Below, piece after piece: positions 34,192-43,069 of a stretch of DNA of 64,000 bases (position 1 is the stretch's first letter; the number at the start of each line of letters is the position of its first letter). The notes under the pieces are model-generated. The model had not been told where the DNA came from. It did no database searches and was given only the letters and a program-made list of their open reading frames with translations. The stretch is from Pseudomonas putida W15Oct28 (GTDB lineage Bacteria > Pseudomonadota > Gammaproteobacteria > Pseudomonadales > Pseudomonadaceae): the NCBI RefSeq assembly GCF_000708715.2, contig NZ_JENB01000005.1, forward strand, positions 1 to 64,000, given 5' to 3'. The translations under genes and the position numbers were made by a program.

Positions 34192-34219
34192 AAAAAAGCC
34201 AGCTTACGCTGGCTTTTTC
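34192..34219. terminator. Bidirectional terminator between mgtE and amrZ
   Basis: AAAAAAGCCAGC, a three-base loop and GCTGGCTTTTT form a symmetric terminator serving both convergent genes. Confidence 0.85.
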
Positions 34220-34235
34220 ATGTTCGCTGCAGACC

Positions 34236-34562
34236 TCAGGAAGCGTCGGCGGCCATTTCCACATCGTGAGCGATGAGGGCGACCAAAGCGTTCTGCTGGC
34301 GGTGGGACAGTTGGCGGAAGCGTTGCAGCAACTCGCGCTCATGCAGTGACAGCTCAGGGCTGTCCAGGCGCATGCTCAGCTCGTCACCCAACGCACCTTC
34401 CTGGATAAGGCTCTGTTCCAGGCGCGCGATGATCTCGGAGTTCATGCTGCGGTGATGGTTTCGCGCTACCTCGGCAATGCGCTCACGCATCCCGTCTGGC
34501 AGGCGGACGACGAACTTGTCAGCAGTGCGGCTCGAATAAATAGCCTGTTTCATTGGGCGCAT
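34236..34562 (-). CDS. amrZ: Ribbon-helix-helix regulator AmrZ (AlgZ)
   Basis: This 108-residue Arc-type DNA-binding protein has the same length as P. aeruginosa AmrZ. The ribbon-helix-helix segment [17 protein letters not shown] at about residues 10-26 is followed by [17 protein letters not shown] and a tetramerisation tail [16 protein letters not shown], all closely matching AmrZ. In pseudomonads it controls alginate, motility, iron genes and c-di-GMP enzymes. Here it is a single gene in a regulatory neighbourhood unrelated to alginate. The start MRPMKQA matches AmrZ. Confidence 0.93.
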   Translation of the reverse strand: MRPMKQAIYSSRTADKFVVRLPDGMRERIAEVARNHHRSMNSEIIARLEQSLIQEGALGDELSMRLDSPELSLHERELLQRFRQLSHRQQNALVALIAHDVEMAADAS

Positions 34563-34906
34563 ATAAATTGACCGGAGTTTGGTTCAGGGGAAGCGGTTCT
34601 CAAATTGGCCGCACGGGGTGGAAATACGACCGTGGCGACGACAAAATGTTCAACCGTCAGTAAAAATGGATGCTCATCTTGCCTTATGGTCGCCGTTTCC
34701 TTGGCGTCAATTCTGTGACAAATAGTGAGCCGGATAAAGGCTTTCTGCCAGTACCAATTATCAGAAATGAGCACTGGTTTGAAAAGTTTTACATGCTCCG
34801 GCTTGCCCAACCGTCAGACTTTTGCCGTCAAAAACTGGTAAAACGCAGCAAAAGGCAAGGAAAACACCTAGAATGCGGCGGTTTCCCTTCATAGAGCATA
34901 GTGGCT
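34563..34906. other. AT-rich intergenic region between divergent amrZ and phnN
   Basis: About 340 bases are less GC-rich than their surroundings. A possible -10 TAGAAT lies at 34869-34874 before phnN. Two short frames, one on each strand, have no ribosome site or similarity. The region probably carries the amrZ promoter and autoregulatory sites. Confidence 0.45.
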
Positions 34907-35500
34907 ATGCAACATGACGCAAGCGACCGTCGATCAGGGACAGGCCGGTTGATATTTCTGATAGGACCGTCGGGTTCGGGGAAAGATTCCCTGATCGACG
35001 CTTCACGTGAGCGACTTGCGGTCGCCGGGGTAGAGATTGCCCGTCGCGTCATCACCCGTTCGGCCGAAGCCAAAGGCGAAGCCGCTCACGGGGTCACGCC
35101 CGAGCACTTCGAGGCCCTGCGTGCGCAGGGCGCATTTGCCATGCACTGGCGCGCCAACGGCCTGGACTATGGCATCCCACGGCAGGTGGACGAGTGGCTG
35201 GCGGCGGGCAGGGCAGTGCTGGTGAATGGCTCGCGGGCCTACCTGGGCGAAGCGCGCCAGCGTTACCCGGACCTGTTGGCGGTGCTGGTCGAGGTCAGGC
35301 CCGAAGTGCTGCGCCAGCGGTTACTGGCCCGTGGCCGCGAAACCGCCGATGAAGTCGAGCAGCGCCTGGCTCGCAGCGCCCGCTTGCAGGCACCGCCCGA
35401 TCCGTCAGTGCATGTGCTGGACAACTCGACAACCCTGGAGGCAGCGGTCGCAGCCCTGTTCGGGCTGCTTCGCGATGAAGGTGTTCTGCCACAGGGGTAG
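34907..35500 (+). CDS. phnN: Ribose 1,5-bisphosphate phosphokinase (PhnN)
   Basis: This 197-residue P-loop kinase is related to guanylate kinase. Walker A GPSGSGKDS lies at about residues 20-28 and the GLDYGIPRQVDEWLAAG segment is typical of PhnN. PhnN makes PRPP from ribose 1,5-bisphosphate in phosphonate breakdown. No other phn gene is nearby, so it may act in an NAD or PRPP salvage side route. The ATG at 34907 is preferred over the GTG at 34901, but both lack a strong ribosome site. Confidence 0.8.
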   Translation: MQHDASDRRSGTGRLIFLIGPSGSGKDSLIDASRERLAVAGVEIARRVITRSAEAKGEAAHGVTPEHFEALRAQGAFAMHWRANGLDYGIPRQVDEWLAAGRAVLVNGSRAYLGEARQRYPDLLAVLVEVRPEVLRQRLLARGRETADEVEQRLARSARLQAPPDPSVHVLDNSTTLEAAVAALFGLLRDEGVLPQG

Positions 35501-35611
35501 CAGTGCCAGAAAAGGATTACGCGAAAAAGCCCGGTAGGTGCATGACAAACGCCAGCATGCTGGTTAACATGCTGGCCATCCCGCTGTGCAGCGCTCGCTG
35601 CCGGTCGTAGC

Positions 35612-35688
35612 GTCTCAGTAGCTCAATTGGATAGAGCATCCCCCTCCTAAGGGGAAGGTTGCAGGTTCAATTCCTGCCTGGGACGCCA
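35612..35688 (+). tRNA. tRNA-Arg (anticodon CCT)
   Basis: This 77-base gene includes CCA. Anticodon loop CTCCTAA between TCCCC and GGGGA gives CCT, reading the rare AGG codon. Acceptor strands GTCTCAG and CTGGGAC pair. Its 3' end is two bases from the stop of the convergent permease gene. Confidence 0.97.
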
Positions 35689-35690
35689 TT

Positions 35691-37079
35691 TCATGTCTCT
35701 CCCATTTTTGCCTCCGCCACCTGTGCAGCCGCCGCCGTCCGTTGGCGCGTCAGGAAGTACCCCGCCACTACCAGCACCACCGTCAGCACCGTGAACCAGA
35801 ACTGGAAACGCGACGCCGGTTCGAACGCCTGGGTGCCGATCACTGCCAGCAAGGCGAACAGCGCAACGATATTGGCATATGGGAACAGCCAGGCGCGGAA
35901 GGCGTTGGGGTCGACCGCTTCGTGGCGGGTTTTCCAGCGCATGGCCACGTGGGCGATGATGATGAAGATCCATACGACCATCACGAGGCTGCCGGTACTT
36001 TTGGCCAGGGTCATGAACAGGTCGCCGGCGCTGATGAAGTGCACGGTCAGGATCATCGTGCAAATCGACAGGCTCAGCAGCAGTGCATTGATCGGCACGC
36101 CCTTGGCGCTGGTGCGCGAGAACAGCTTGGGCGCGTGCCCGCGCTGGCTCAGCGAGAACAGCATGCGCGAGTTGGAGAACATGAACGAGTTCATCACCGA
36201 CATGAACGAGACGAACAGCACCAGTTTCATGGCCACCGCAGCACCACCGAACCCGGCCAGGCTGAACAGCGAAACATAGGGCGAAGCCAGGTTGGCCTTG
36301 TCGGTCCATGGCAGGCACAGGATCAGGATCGACACCGAGCCGACGTAGAACAGCATCACCCGCAAGATCACGCTCTTGATCGCGCGGATCACGTTCTGCC
36401 GCGGGTTCTCCGATTCACCTGCGGCCACGGCCGCGATTTCGCTGCCGCCCAGCGAGAAGATCACCACAATGACACCCGCCATCACTGGCGACAGGCCGTT
36501 AGGCATGAAGCCGTCGTGGGCGGTGAGGTTGACCAGGCCAGGCGAAGGAATGTCGTTGTGCAGCCCGAGCAGGATCGAGATGCCCAGCAGCATGAAGATG
36601 AGGATGGTGGCGACCTTCATCGCCGCCAGCCAATACTCCACTTCGGCAAACGAACGCACTGAGTAGGCGTTGCTGGCCATCAGTGTCACCAGCATCAGGA
36701 AAGCGCCTGCCCAGATCGGCAGCCAGGGTAGAAAGTCATGCAGGATGGCGCCCAGCAGCACCGCTTCGAGGGTGATGGTCATCATCGACTTGAACCAGTA
36801 CAGCCAGCCGACTGAAAACCCGGCCCAGTCGCCGAGCCAGGTGTTGGCGTAGGTCGAGAACGACCCGGCATCCGGGTTGCGGCAGGCCATTTCGCCGAGC
36901 ATGAACATGACCAGGGTGACCACCAGGCCACCAATGAAATACGACAGGATCGCCGCAGGCCCTGCCGATGCGATCAGTGAGCCCGAGCCCATGAACAGCC
37001 CCGCACCGATCACCCCACCCAGCGCGATCATGGTGATGTGCCGCTGCTTGAGGCTTTGCTTCAAACTGTTGGATTGCAT
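35691..37079 (-). CDS. Amino acid permease, APC superfamily (GabP/AnsP-like)
   Basis: A 462-residue permease with about twelve membrane segments. TM1 carries GGVIGAGLFMGSG at about residues 21-33, and the GESENPRQNVIRAIKSV loop between TM6 and TM7 is typical of the amino acid transporter family. The closest families carry gamma-aminobutyrate, asparagine or proline, and specificity cannot be decided here. The start is ATG at 37077-37079. It runs into the 3' end of tRNA-Arg(CCT). The azlCD genes lie upstream on the same strand, 181 bases away. Confidence 0.85.
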   Translation of the reverse strand: MQSNSLKQSLKQRHITMIALGGVIGAGLFMGSGSLIASAGPAAILSYFIGGLVVTLVMFMLGEMACRNPDAGSFSTYANTWLGDWAGFSVGWLYWFKSMMTITLEAVLLGAILHDFLPWLPIWAGAFLMLVTLMASNAYSVRSFAEVEYWLAAMKVATILIFMLLGISILLGLHNDIPSPGLVNLTAHDGFMPNGLSPVMAGVIVVIFSLGGSEIAAVAAGESENPRQNVIRAIKSVILRVMLFYVGSVSILILCLPWTDKANLASPYVSLFSLAGFGGAAVAMKLVLFVSFMSVMNSFMFSNSRMLFSLSQRGHAPKLFSRTSAKGVPINALLLSLSICTMILTVHFISAGDLFMTLAKSTGSLVMVVWIFIIIAHVAMRWKTRHEAVDPNAFRAWLFPYANIVALFALLAVIGTQAFEPASRFQFWFTVLTVVLVVAGYFLTRQRTAAAAQVAEAKMGET

Positions 37080-37260
37080 TTCCTTGTCCTCTCTTATTGT
37101 TGGGGGGATCCGACAACGTCCCCCAACGCAGGCATCGTCATGCGCCTGCGTTCACGCGTGGCAAATAGCTACCAGCCTGCCACCATGGACAATAAGGCCA
37201 AGGACCTCAAACGATTTATCTGCACAACATCCTGCCGATTTTTCCTGAGGGCTTTTGCGC

Positions 37261-37587
37261 CTATAGCCCCCAGTGCTTCAGCGCCCACAACACGCCCATG
37301 CCCACCACCAGCGTCAGCAGGGTACTGCGCGTACGCCACGCCACCAGTGCAGCCAGTGCCGCTGCCGGTATCTGCGGGTTCATCCAGTCGAACCCGGCAT
37401 GCCGGTCCGGGAACACCACGGCCGGCAGTACCAGCGCCGCCAGTACGCTGGCGGGCACGTAGGCCAGCGCGCGGCGAAACAGCGGTGGAATGCGCAACAC
37501 CGTGTGCAGCTCGATGAACGAGAGCCTGATGGCGAAGGTGCCCAGGCCGATCAGGGCGAAGGTTATCCATTGAGTCGTTTCGCTCAT
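37261..37587 (-). CDS. azlD: Branched-chain amino acid exporter small subunit AzlD
   Basis: A 108-residue membrane protein with four hydrophobic segments and the AzlD pattern GLGTFAIRLSFI at the N terminus. With AzlC it forms an exporter of branched-chain or related amino acids. It overlaps the azlC stop by four bases, so translation is coupled. Confidence 0.88.
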   Translation of the reverse strand: MSETTQWITFALIGLGTFAIRLSFIELHTVLRIPPLFRRALAYVPASVLAALVLPAVVFPDRHAGFDWMNPQIPAAALAALVAWRTRSTLLTLVVGMGVLWALKHWGL

Positions 37588-38318
37588 GATGCTTCCTGCT
37601 CGCTGTTGGCTTCAGGCATTGGCTGCTTTTTTTGCCAGCTCTCGATAGCCAGCCCGGCAGTGATGCCGCCCAGCGCGCCAGTCAGCAGGCCGAGGTTGTA
37701 CGGCAGGTCGGCTGCCAGTACGGCGAGCACACCACCGGTCAGCGCCGCGCCGAGCGTGGCAGCATTGCGTATGCCGGGTATCAACAGGGCCAGGAATGAC
37801 AAGGGGATGGCAAAGCCCAGCGACCAGTCTTCCGGAATGCCCGCACCCAGGTACATGCCGGCCAGCACCGAGAGGTTCCAACCCAGGAACATGGTGATCG
37901 CCGTACCGGCATAGTAGGGGTAGGCGTGCTGGCCGAGCCCGCCCGAGCCCATCTTCAGCGTGCACAGGGCGAAGGACTGGTCGGACAGCATGTAGGCCAT
38001 CGGCCACTTCTGCCGGCGCGGCAGCTGGCCCAGGTGCGGGGCGAGGCTGGCGCTGTACATCAGGAAGCGCAGGTTGATGACCAGCGCTGTCACTACCATG
38101 GTCACTGGCAGGGCGGCGTTCTGCATCAACTGCATCACCACCATCTGCGCCGACCCGGAATAGAACAGTAAAGTCATGCCGATGGCATCGGCCGGCGACA
38201 GGCCCATGCCGATGGCGGTGACGCCGGTGATCAGGCCGAAGGGCACGATGCCGGAGGTCAAAGGCAGGGCGCTGTGGGCCCCCTGCCTGAACGCTTGGGT
38301 CCCGCTGGGGTACGGCAT
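37584..38318 (-). CDS. azlC: Branched-chain amino acid exporter large subunit AzlC
   Basis: A 244-residue membrane protein of the AzlC/LIV-E family with the family segments GIVPFGLITGV and LINLRFLMYSASL. The ATG at 38316-38318 has AAGGAACTC upstream. In-frame sequence further upstream overlaps the divergent LysR gene and is not coding. The adjacent LysR gene at 38440 probably controls it. Confidence 0.9.
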   Translation of the reverse strand: MPYPSGTQAFRQGAHSALPLTSGIVPFGLITGVTAIGMGLSPADAIGMTLLFYSGSAQMVVMQLMQNAALPVTMVVTALVINLRFLMYSASLAPHLGQLPRRQKWPMAYMLSDQSFALCTLKMGSGGLGQHAYPYYAGTAITMFLGWNLSVLAGMYLGAGIPEDWSLGFAIPLSFLALLIPGIRNAATLGAALTGGVLAVLAADLPYNLGLLTGALGGITAGLAIESWQKKQPMPEANSEQEAS

Positions 38319-38439
38319 TTGAGTTCCTTGAAAATGTTCGGGAGGAGCCAGCCAGGCACCTCCACGGTAATGCGCGTGACAGTTGGCCACAACGTCAGAT
38401 TTCTGGAATAGTAGGCCTAAAAAAAATAGGCCTGACACT

Positions 38440-39318
38440 GTGCCCCTCGATACTCCAACACGGCATTCGCTACAGCTCAATGCCTTGCGCGCCTTCGAAG
38501 CGTCTGCCCGTTTGGGCGGCTTTGCCCGTGCCGCACTCGAACTCAAGGTAACCCCCGGTGCCATCGCTGCGCTGGTGAAGACGCTGGAAAGCGAATACGG
38601 CGCCGCCTTGTTCGAGCGCCACGCCAAAGGTGTGCGGCTGACGCCTTTGGGCGAAAGCGTCAAGGTTCAGTTCACCGAAGCATTCGACGCGGTGGAAGCA
38701 GCAGTGCGCACCCTTCGGCGCCTGGCCGCACCGCAACGGGTGCATATCGTCACCTCGCCGGCGTTGGCGCAGTTGTGGATCGGCCCACGCCTGCCGGAGC
38801 TGACCCGCCTGCTGGCACCCATCGAGATTTCGGTCACGGCGGTGGACGAGCCGCCCAACCTGAAGCGCAGCCCGTTCGACCTGTGCCTCTTCTACACCGA
38901 AAAGCCCGAGCGCTGGCAGCGCAGGATTACCACGGAAGAAATCCTGCCCGTGTGCGTGCCGGCCCTTGCGGCCAACATTGGCAGCCCCGAGGATTTCGCC
39001 GACGTCCGTTGTATTGCCGATGTGGGCTGGAATGACTGGACGGTGTGGAGCGCAGCGGTGATGCCAGGGCACAAGTTCGTGGCCCGCGGCCCGGGTTTTT
39101 CCCTGTACTCGATTGCATTGCAGCAAGCCCTGCTCGCTGCTGGTGTGCTGATGGGGCGCAAAAGCCTGGTGCAACGTTACCTGGACAGCGGCGAGCTGGT
39201 TGCGCCGATCGACTGCGCGGTGCCCTTGGGCATGACCATTGCCGCGTGGCGGCTGCCGGGTGCCAAGGGCAACCAGGTGGTGGCCGCCGTGGAAGAGGCG
39301 TTGTTGCATCTGGCTTGA
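38440..39318 (+). CDS. LysR-family regulator (GcvA-like), divergent from azlCD
   Basis: A protein of about 292 residues with an N-terminal LysR helix-turn-helix (LNALRAFEASARLGGFARAA, residues about 11-30). An effector-binding domain follows. It resembles the GcvA/AmpR group. No ATG is available, so the GTG at 38440 is chosen because of AGG about 11 bases upstream. A TTG at 38383 is an alternative that would overlap the promoter region. It likely controls azlCD. Confidence 0.8.
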   Translation: MPLDTPTRHSLQLNALRAFEASARLGGFARAALELKVTPGAIAALVKTLESEYGAALFERHAKGVRLTPLGESVKVQFTEAFDAVEAAVRTLRRLAAPQRVHIVTSPALAQLWIGPRLPELTRLLAPIEISVTAVDEPPNLKRSPFDLCLFYTEKPERWQRRITTEEILPVCVPALAANIGSPEDFADVRCIADVGWNDWTVWSAAVMPGHKFVARGPGFSLYSIALQQALLAAGVLMGRKSLVQRYLDSGELVAPIDCAVPLGMTIAAWRLPGAKGNQVVAAVEEALLHLA

Positions 39319-39331
39319 TCGGTTGACTCGG

Positions 39332-39459
39332 TCCCTGTAGGAGCGGCCTTGTGTCGCGATCGGGCTGCAAAGCAGCCCCAGCAATTTGTGCATCTGCGCG
39401 GAAACCCCGGGGCTGCTTTGCAGCCCGATCGCGACACAAGGCCGCTCCTACAAGAGGCC
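39332..39459. repeat. Pair of inverted REP elements, duplicated with the dapA-like pseudogene
   Basis: Inverted TGTAGGAGCGGCCTTGTGTC arms with ATCGGGCTGCAAAGCAGCCC extensions. The whole unit, including its spacer, is nearly identical to the REP pair at 44694-44826. Confidence 0.88.
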
Positions 39460-39473
39460 GCGCAGGGCAACAG

Positions 39474-40156
39474 TCAGGCGATGTTCTGCTCGGCCGACCA
39501 GCTGGCGTACCAGTTGCGGAACAGCGCGTACTGCTGCTCGGCATAGTTGCGCTGGGCATCGGTCAGCACGTCGGTTTCGTTGAAGTGCAGGCTGTACTCG
39601 CTGTCGCCGTTCAGCACCATCAGGTGTTTATAGTACAGCACCAGGTCGCAGCCCTCATCGAACGACGACAGCACCGCCAGCGCCGCTTCCAGCTCGCGTG
39701 CCAGGCGACGGGCCTTGGCATCGCCCTTGGCCGCCTGCTTGCTCAGGCTTACCAGGTGCAGCACCTCGCGCGGAACCATCAGGGTCACGTCGTCATCTTT
39801 GGAGGTGATGTGCTCGGCGGCGTAGCGCAGGTCGGCACCGCCACCGAATTCCTTGAAGCCGATCAGGTTGGGGAATTCGTGGCGCAGTTCGAAGAACAGG
39901 TCTGCGCGGGTGGCAAAGCCGTAGTAGGGGCTGTTGTAGATCACCGCTGGCAGCTTGGGCGCGGCGGCGAGGATGGCCGAGAAGTGGTGCTTCTGGGCGA
40001 TCAGCGAAGCGCCGCGGCTGAGCACGCGGGGGATGACCATCAGGCCGGCGGCGCCGACTTTGGCCGCGTGGGCGGCATGCGCTACCGCTTCACGGGTGTT
40101 CACCGCGCCAGTCCCGACAATGGTCGGAATGCCAGCGGCCACCAGGCGCGCCACGC
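39474..40156 (-). pseudogene. Truncated, internally deleted copy of the DapA-like deaminase gene
   Basis: This fragment is nearly identical to codons 62-314 of the intact gene at 44830-45774. It lacks the first 61 codons, including the start and the GSMGDWPLL substrate motif. It also carries an in-frame 78-base deletion removing residues 190-215, the active-site TGAITGIGNAL loop. The Schiff-base lysine remains. No ribosome site is present, and the similarity breaks abruptly at 40156. It is a non-functional by-product of segmental duplication. Confidence 0.92.
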
Positions 40157-40176
40157 ACAAAGTTCAAGGCAGTGGA

Positions 40177-40218
40177 GAACCTGTGGGAGCGGGTTTACCC
40201 GCGAAGAGGCCGCCACAG
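40177..40218. repeat. Single REP element (GCGGG-type) at the duplication break
   Basis: A lone CTGTGGGAGCGGGTTTACCC element lies about 20 bases beyond the end of the duplicated dapA-like fragment and next to the ArsR gene. Confidence 0.75.
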
Positions 40219-40224
40219 GAAATA

Positions 40225-40560
40225 TCAATTCTGCCGCAAAATGCACTCCAGCAACCCGGGAAACCGCTCACCCAGCATTTCGCTGCGCAGTGAATTCATG
40301 TGGGTCGTTCCCACATTACGGGTATGCACCAGCCCTGCATCACGCAGCACGCGGAAGTGATGGGACATGCTCGACTTCGGCCTGCCCCCGTCCAGCTCGC
40401 CACAGCTGGCCTCGGCAACGCCGGCCAGGTGGCGGACGATTTCCAGGCGCACGGGGTCGCTGAGCGCGTAGAGCAGGCGTTCAAGGATCAGGTCGTCAGC
40501 GTTGGGGTGTTTATAGGCTCGCATGGCCGACATGATAACGGGGGTTTCACTAATTGCCAT
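40225..40560 (-). CDS. ArsR-family transcriptional repressor
   Basis: A protein of about 111 residues with a winged helix-turn-helix. LLYALSDPVRLEIVRHLAG is near residues 29-47 and the recognition helix SMSHHFRVLRDAGLV lies near 64-78. No paired metal-binding cysteines are seen, and a single Cys lies in EASCGEL, so it may sense an organic or thiol-reactive signal rather than arsenic. It is divergent from xenA with a perfect 7-bp palindrome between them. The start is uncertain, with ATG at 40560, 40533 or 40524 possible and no strong ribosome site. Confidence 0.85.
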   Translation of the reverse strand: MAISETPVIMSAMRAYKHPNADDLILERLLYALSDPVRLEIVRHLAGVAEASCGELDGGRPKSSMSHHFRVLRDAGLVHTRNVGTTHMNSLRSEMLGERFPGLLECILRQN

Positions 40561-40561
40561 A

Positions 40562-40579
40562 GTTCGATTATGATCGAAC
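40562..40579. promoter_or_regulatory. Palindromic operator between arsR-like gene and xenA
   Basis: GTTCGAT-TATG-ATCGAAC is a perfect inverted repeat with seven-base arms. It sits immediately before the ArsR gene start and 31 bases before the xenA start. It is the obvious binding site for the divergent ArsR-family repressor. Confidence 0.75.
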
Positions 40580-40609
40580 AACAGTATTCAGATGAGCCCG
40601 GAGTTTCTC

Positions 40610-41701
40610 ATGTCCGCACTGTTCGAACCCTACACCCTCAAAGACGTCACCCTGCGTAACCGCATCGCCATTCCGCCGATGTGCCAATACATGGCCGAAG
40701 ACGGCATGATCAACGACTGGCACCACGTGCACTACGCCGGCCTGGCCCGTGGCGGTGCCGGCCTGCTTGTCGTGGAGGCCACTGCGGTGGCACCGGAAGG
40801 GCGCATCAGCCCCGGTTGCGCTGGTATCTGGAGCGATGCCCACGCTCAGGCGTTCGTGCCGGTGGTGCAGGCCATCAAGGCGGCAGGTTCGGTGCCGGGC
40901 ATCCAGATCGCCCACGCCGGGCGCAAGGCCAGCGCCAACCGCCCATGGGAGGGTGACGACCACATTGCCGCCGACGACGCATGCGGCTGGCAAACCATCG
41001 CCCCGTCCGCCATTGCCTTTGGCGCGCACCTGCCGAAGGTGCCACGCGAAATGACCCTGGACGACATCGCCCGGGTCAAGCAGGACTTCGTCGATGCCGC
41101 CCGCCGTGCGCGTGATGCCGGCTTCGAGTGGATCGAACTGCACTTTGCCCACGGCTACCTGGGCCAGAGCTTCTTCTCCGAGCACACCAACAAGCGTACA
41201 GACGCCTACGGTGGCAGCTTCGACAACCGCAGCCGCTTCCTGCTGGAAACCCTGGCCGCTGTGCGTGAAGTGTGGCCAGAGAACCTGCCGTTGACCGCGC
41301 GTTTTGGTGTGCTGGAATACGATGGCCGCGACGAGCAGACCCTGGAAGAGTCGATCGAACTGGCGCGCCGCTTCAAGGCTGGCGGCCTTGACCTGCTGAG
41401 CGTAAGTGTCGGTTTCACCATTCCTGAGACCAACATCCCGTGGGGCCCGGCGTTCATGGGGCCGATTGCCGAGCGTGTGCGCCGTGAGGCGAAGCTGCCG
41501 GTGACTTCGGCGTGGGGCTTTGGCACACCGCAACTGGCTGAGGCCGCGTTGCAAGCCAATCAGCTGGACCTGGTTTCGGTAGGGCGTGCGCACCTGGCCG
41601 ACCCGCACTGGGCGTACTTTGCGGCCAAGGAGCTGGGGGTGGAGAAAGCTTCCTGGACCTTGCCAGCACCATACGCGCACTGGCTTGAGCGGTATCGCTG
41701 A
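40610..41701 (+). CDS. xenA: Xenobiotic reductase A, Old Yellow Enzyme family
   Basis: This 363-residue FMN oxidoreductase matches P. putida XenA in length and nearly in sequence. Flavin and substrate residues known for XenA are at the right numbers: Cys25, Tyr27, His178, His181, Tyr183 and Trp302. It reduces enones, nitrate esters and nitro compounds with NAD(P)H. The ATG at 40610 follows CCGGAG. The divergent ArsR protein likely represses it until a reactive substrate appears. Confidence 0.95.
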   Translation: MSALFEPYTLKDVTLRNRIAIPPMCQYMAEDGMINDWHHVHYAGLARGGAGLLVVEATAVAPEGRISPGCAGIWSDAHAQAFVPVVQAIKAAGSVPGIQIAHAGRKASANRPWEGDDHIAADDACGWQTIAPSAIAFGAHLPKVPREMTLDDIARVKQDFVDAARRARDAGFEWIELHFAHGYLGQSFFSEHTNKRTDAYGGSFDNRSRFLLETLAAVREVWPENLPLTARFGVLEYDGRDEQTLEESIELARRFKAGGLDLLSVSVGFTIPETNIPWGPAFMGPIAERVRREAKLPVTSAWGFGTPQLAEAALQANQLDLVSVGRAHLADPHWAYFAAKELGVEKASWTLPAPYAHWLERYR

Positions 41702-41705
41702 GGCT

Positions 41706-41813
41706 TAGAGGGGCTGCTTTGCAGCCCATTCGCGACACAAGGCCGCTCCTACAAAGAGCACGCGTTCCCCTGTAGGAGCGGCCTTGTGCCGCGAATGGGC
41801 CGCACAGCGGCCC
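41706..41813. repeat. Pair of inverted REP elements (GCGACACAAGG-type)
   Basis: Inverted GCGACACAAGGCCGCTCCTA arms flank about 25 bases between convergent xenA and the flavin oxidase gene. The right arm has GTGCCGCG in place of GTGTCGCG. Confidence 0.85.
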
Positions 41814-41819
41814 TCGAAT

Positions 41820-43067
41820 CTAGAACCGATCCAACCGGTAGGCTCCCATCTCGGGCCCACCGGCCCGCTCAGCCAACCGCCCCACCCATTCCGCCGTCAC
41901 CGCCGCCTGGGTCAACCCCAGGTGCTGATGCCCAAACGCCAACAGCACCCGCCCATCACACGCCCGGTCAATCACCGGCAACGAGTCCGGCAACGATGGC
42001 CTGAAACCCATCCACGGTGTTGCCCCTTCGACGCTCAAGTCTTGCCGGAACAACCCCTTGCTCAACCGGTGCAACTGCCACGCCCGTTGCATGCTCGGCG
42101 GTGCCTCCAGCCCGGCGAACTCCACCGTGCCTGCCAGGCGCAAACCTTCGGCCATGGGCGTCATGATGAACTTGCGCTCAAGCGAGGTGACTGCAAACGG
42201 CAGGCGCTGGTGCTCACCCGGCAACATCAGGTGGTAACCGCGTTCTGTATCCAGCGGCACCCGCTTGCCCGTCAGCGCGGCGGTCAGTTTCGCAGAATGG
42301 GCACCACAGCAGATCAGCACCTGGCGGGCATTGAGCGGGCCCTGGTCGCTGGCCAGGCTGACGCCGCCGCTGTGCAACTGCCCGCCATCGACCTGCGCCT
42401 GAACAAAGCGCACGCCGCTGGCCTTGGCCGCTTCGAACAATTCGCACACTACCCGGTACGGGTCGATGAAGTGCCCGGTGCGCGGAAAGAACAGCCCACC
42501 TAGCAGTGACGGGCTCAGTTGCGGCGCCGCCCCGCGCACGGTTTCGGCCGACCAGAAGTCCACCGGCACCGCCTGCTGTTGCATGCGGGTGCGCAACGCC
42601 TCCAGCGCCTGGCGTGACTCAGGCTTCTCGAACACCAGCAACGAGCCATCCTCCCGGAACAGTTCGCTGCGCCCGATCGAGCCCAGCAGGCGCTGCCAGG
42701 CACCCAGGCTGCCTTCGTTCAGCGTGCGGATACCGGCCACACTGCGCTGGAACGGGGCCGGGCGCAGGTTGAGCAGCAGGCGCGTGAACCAGGGCATGGC
42801 CTTGGGCAGGTACTTCCAGTCCAGGCGCAGCGGGCCCATCGGGTCCAGCAGCATGCGCGGCAAGCGCTTGAGGATCGACAGGTCGGCAATCGGGAACACC
42901 TGCTCGGTGGCCAGGTGCCCGGCGTTGCCATAGGACGCGCCCTGGCCGGGTGCCTGGCGGTCGATCAATAGCACCCGGCGGCCTTGGCGGGCCAGTTGCA
43001 GGGCACAGGCAACGCCGACAATGCCGGCGCCTACCACGGCGATATCGGCTTCAGGGGTTTCGACCAT
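41820..43067 (-). CDS. FAD-dependent D-amino acid oxidase/dehydrogenase, probable D-hydroxyproline dehydrogenase
   Basis: A 415-residue DAO-fold flavoprotein with the dinucleotide motif VGAGIVGVACAL near residues 11-22. GCDGRVLLAFGHQHLGLT-like FAD-contact sequence lies near the C terminus. Together with the semialdehyde dehydrogenase two bases upstream and the DapA-like deaminase, it fits the cis-4-hydroxy-D-proline oxidation step. The start ATG is at 43065-43067. A single-subunit form is suggested because no small Fe-S subunits are nearby. Confidence 0.85.
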   Translation of the reverse strand: MVETPEADIAVVGAGIVGVACALQLARQGRRVLLIDRQAPGQGASYGNAGHLATEQVFPIADLSILKRLPRMLLDPMGPLRLDWKYLPKAMPWFTRLLLNLRPAPFQRSVAGIRTLNEGSLGAWQRLLGSIGRSELFREDGSLLVFEKPESRQALEALRTRMQQQAVPVDFWSAETVRGAAPQLSPSLLGGLFFPRTGHFIDPYRVVCELFEAAKASGVRFVQAQVDGGQLHSGGVSLASDQGPLNARQVLICCGAHSAKLTAALTGKRVPLDTERGYHLMLPGEHQRLPFAVTSLERKFIMTPMAEGLRLAGTVEFAGLEAPPSMQRAWQLHRLSKGLFRQDLSVEGATPWMGFRPSLPDSLPVIDRACDGRVLLAFGHQHLGLTQAAVTAEWVGRLAERAGGPEMGAYRLDRF

Positions 43068-43069
43068 GC

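Noticed and set aside
34550..34894. Two short frames in the amrZ-phnN gap, one on each strand
   Set aside because: No ribosome sites and no similarity, and they overlap the expected promoters.
35580..36000. Phage or integrative element at tRNA-Arg(CCT)
   Set aside because: No integrase, excisionase or repeated tRNA end is present in the window.
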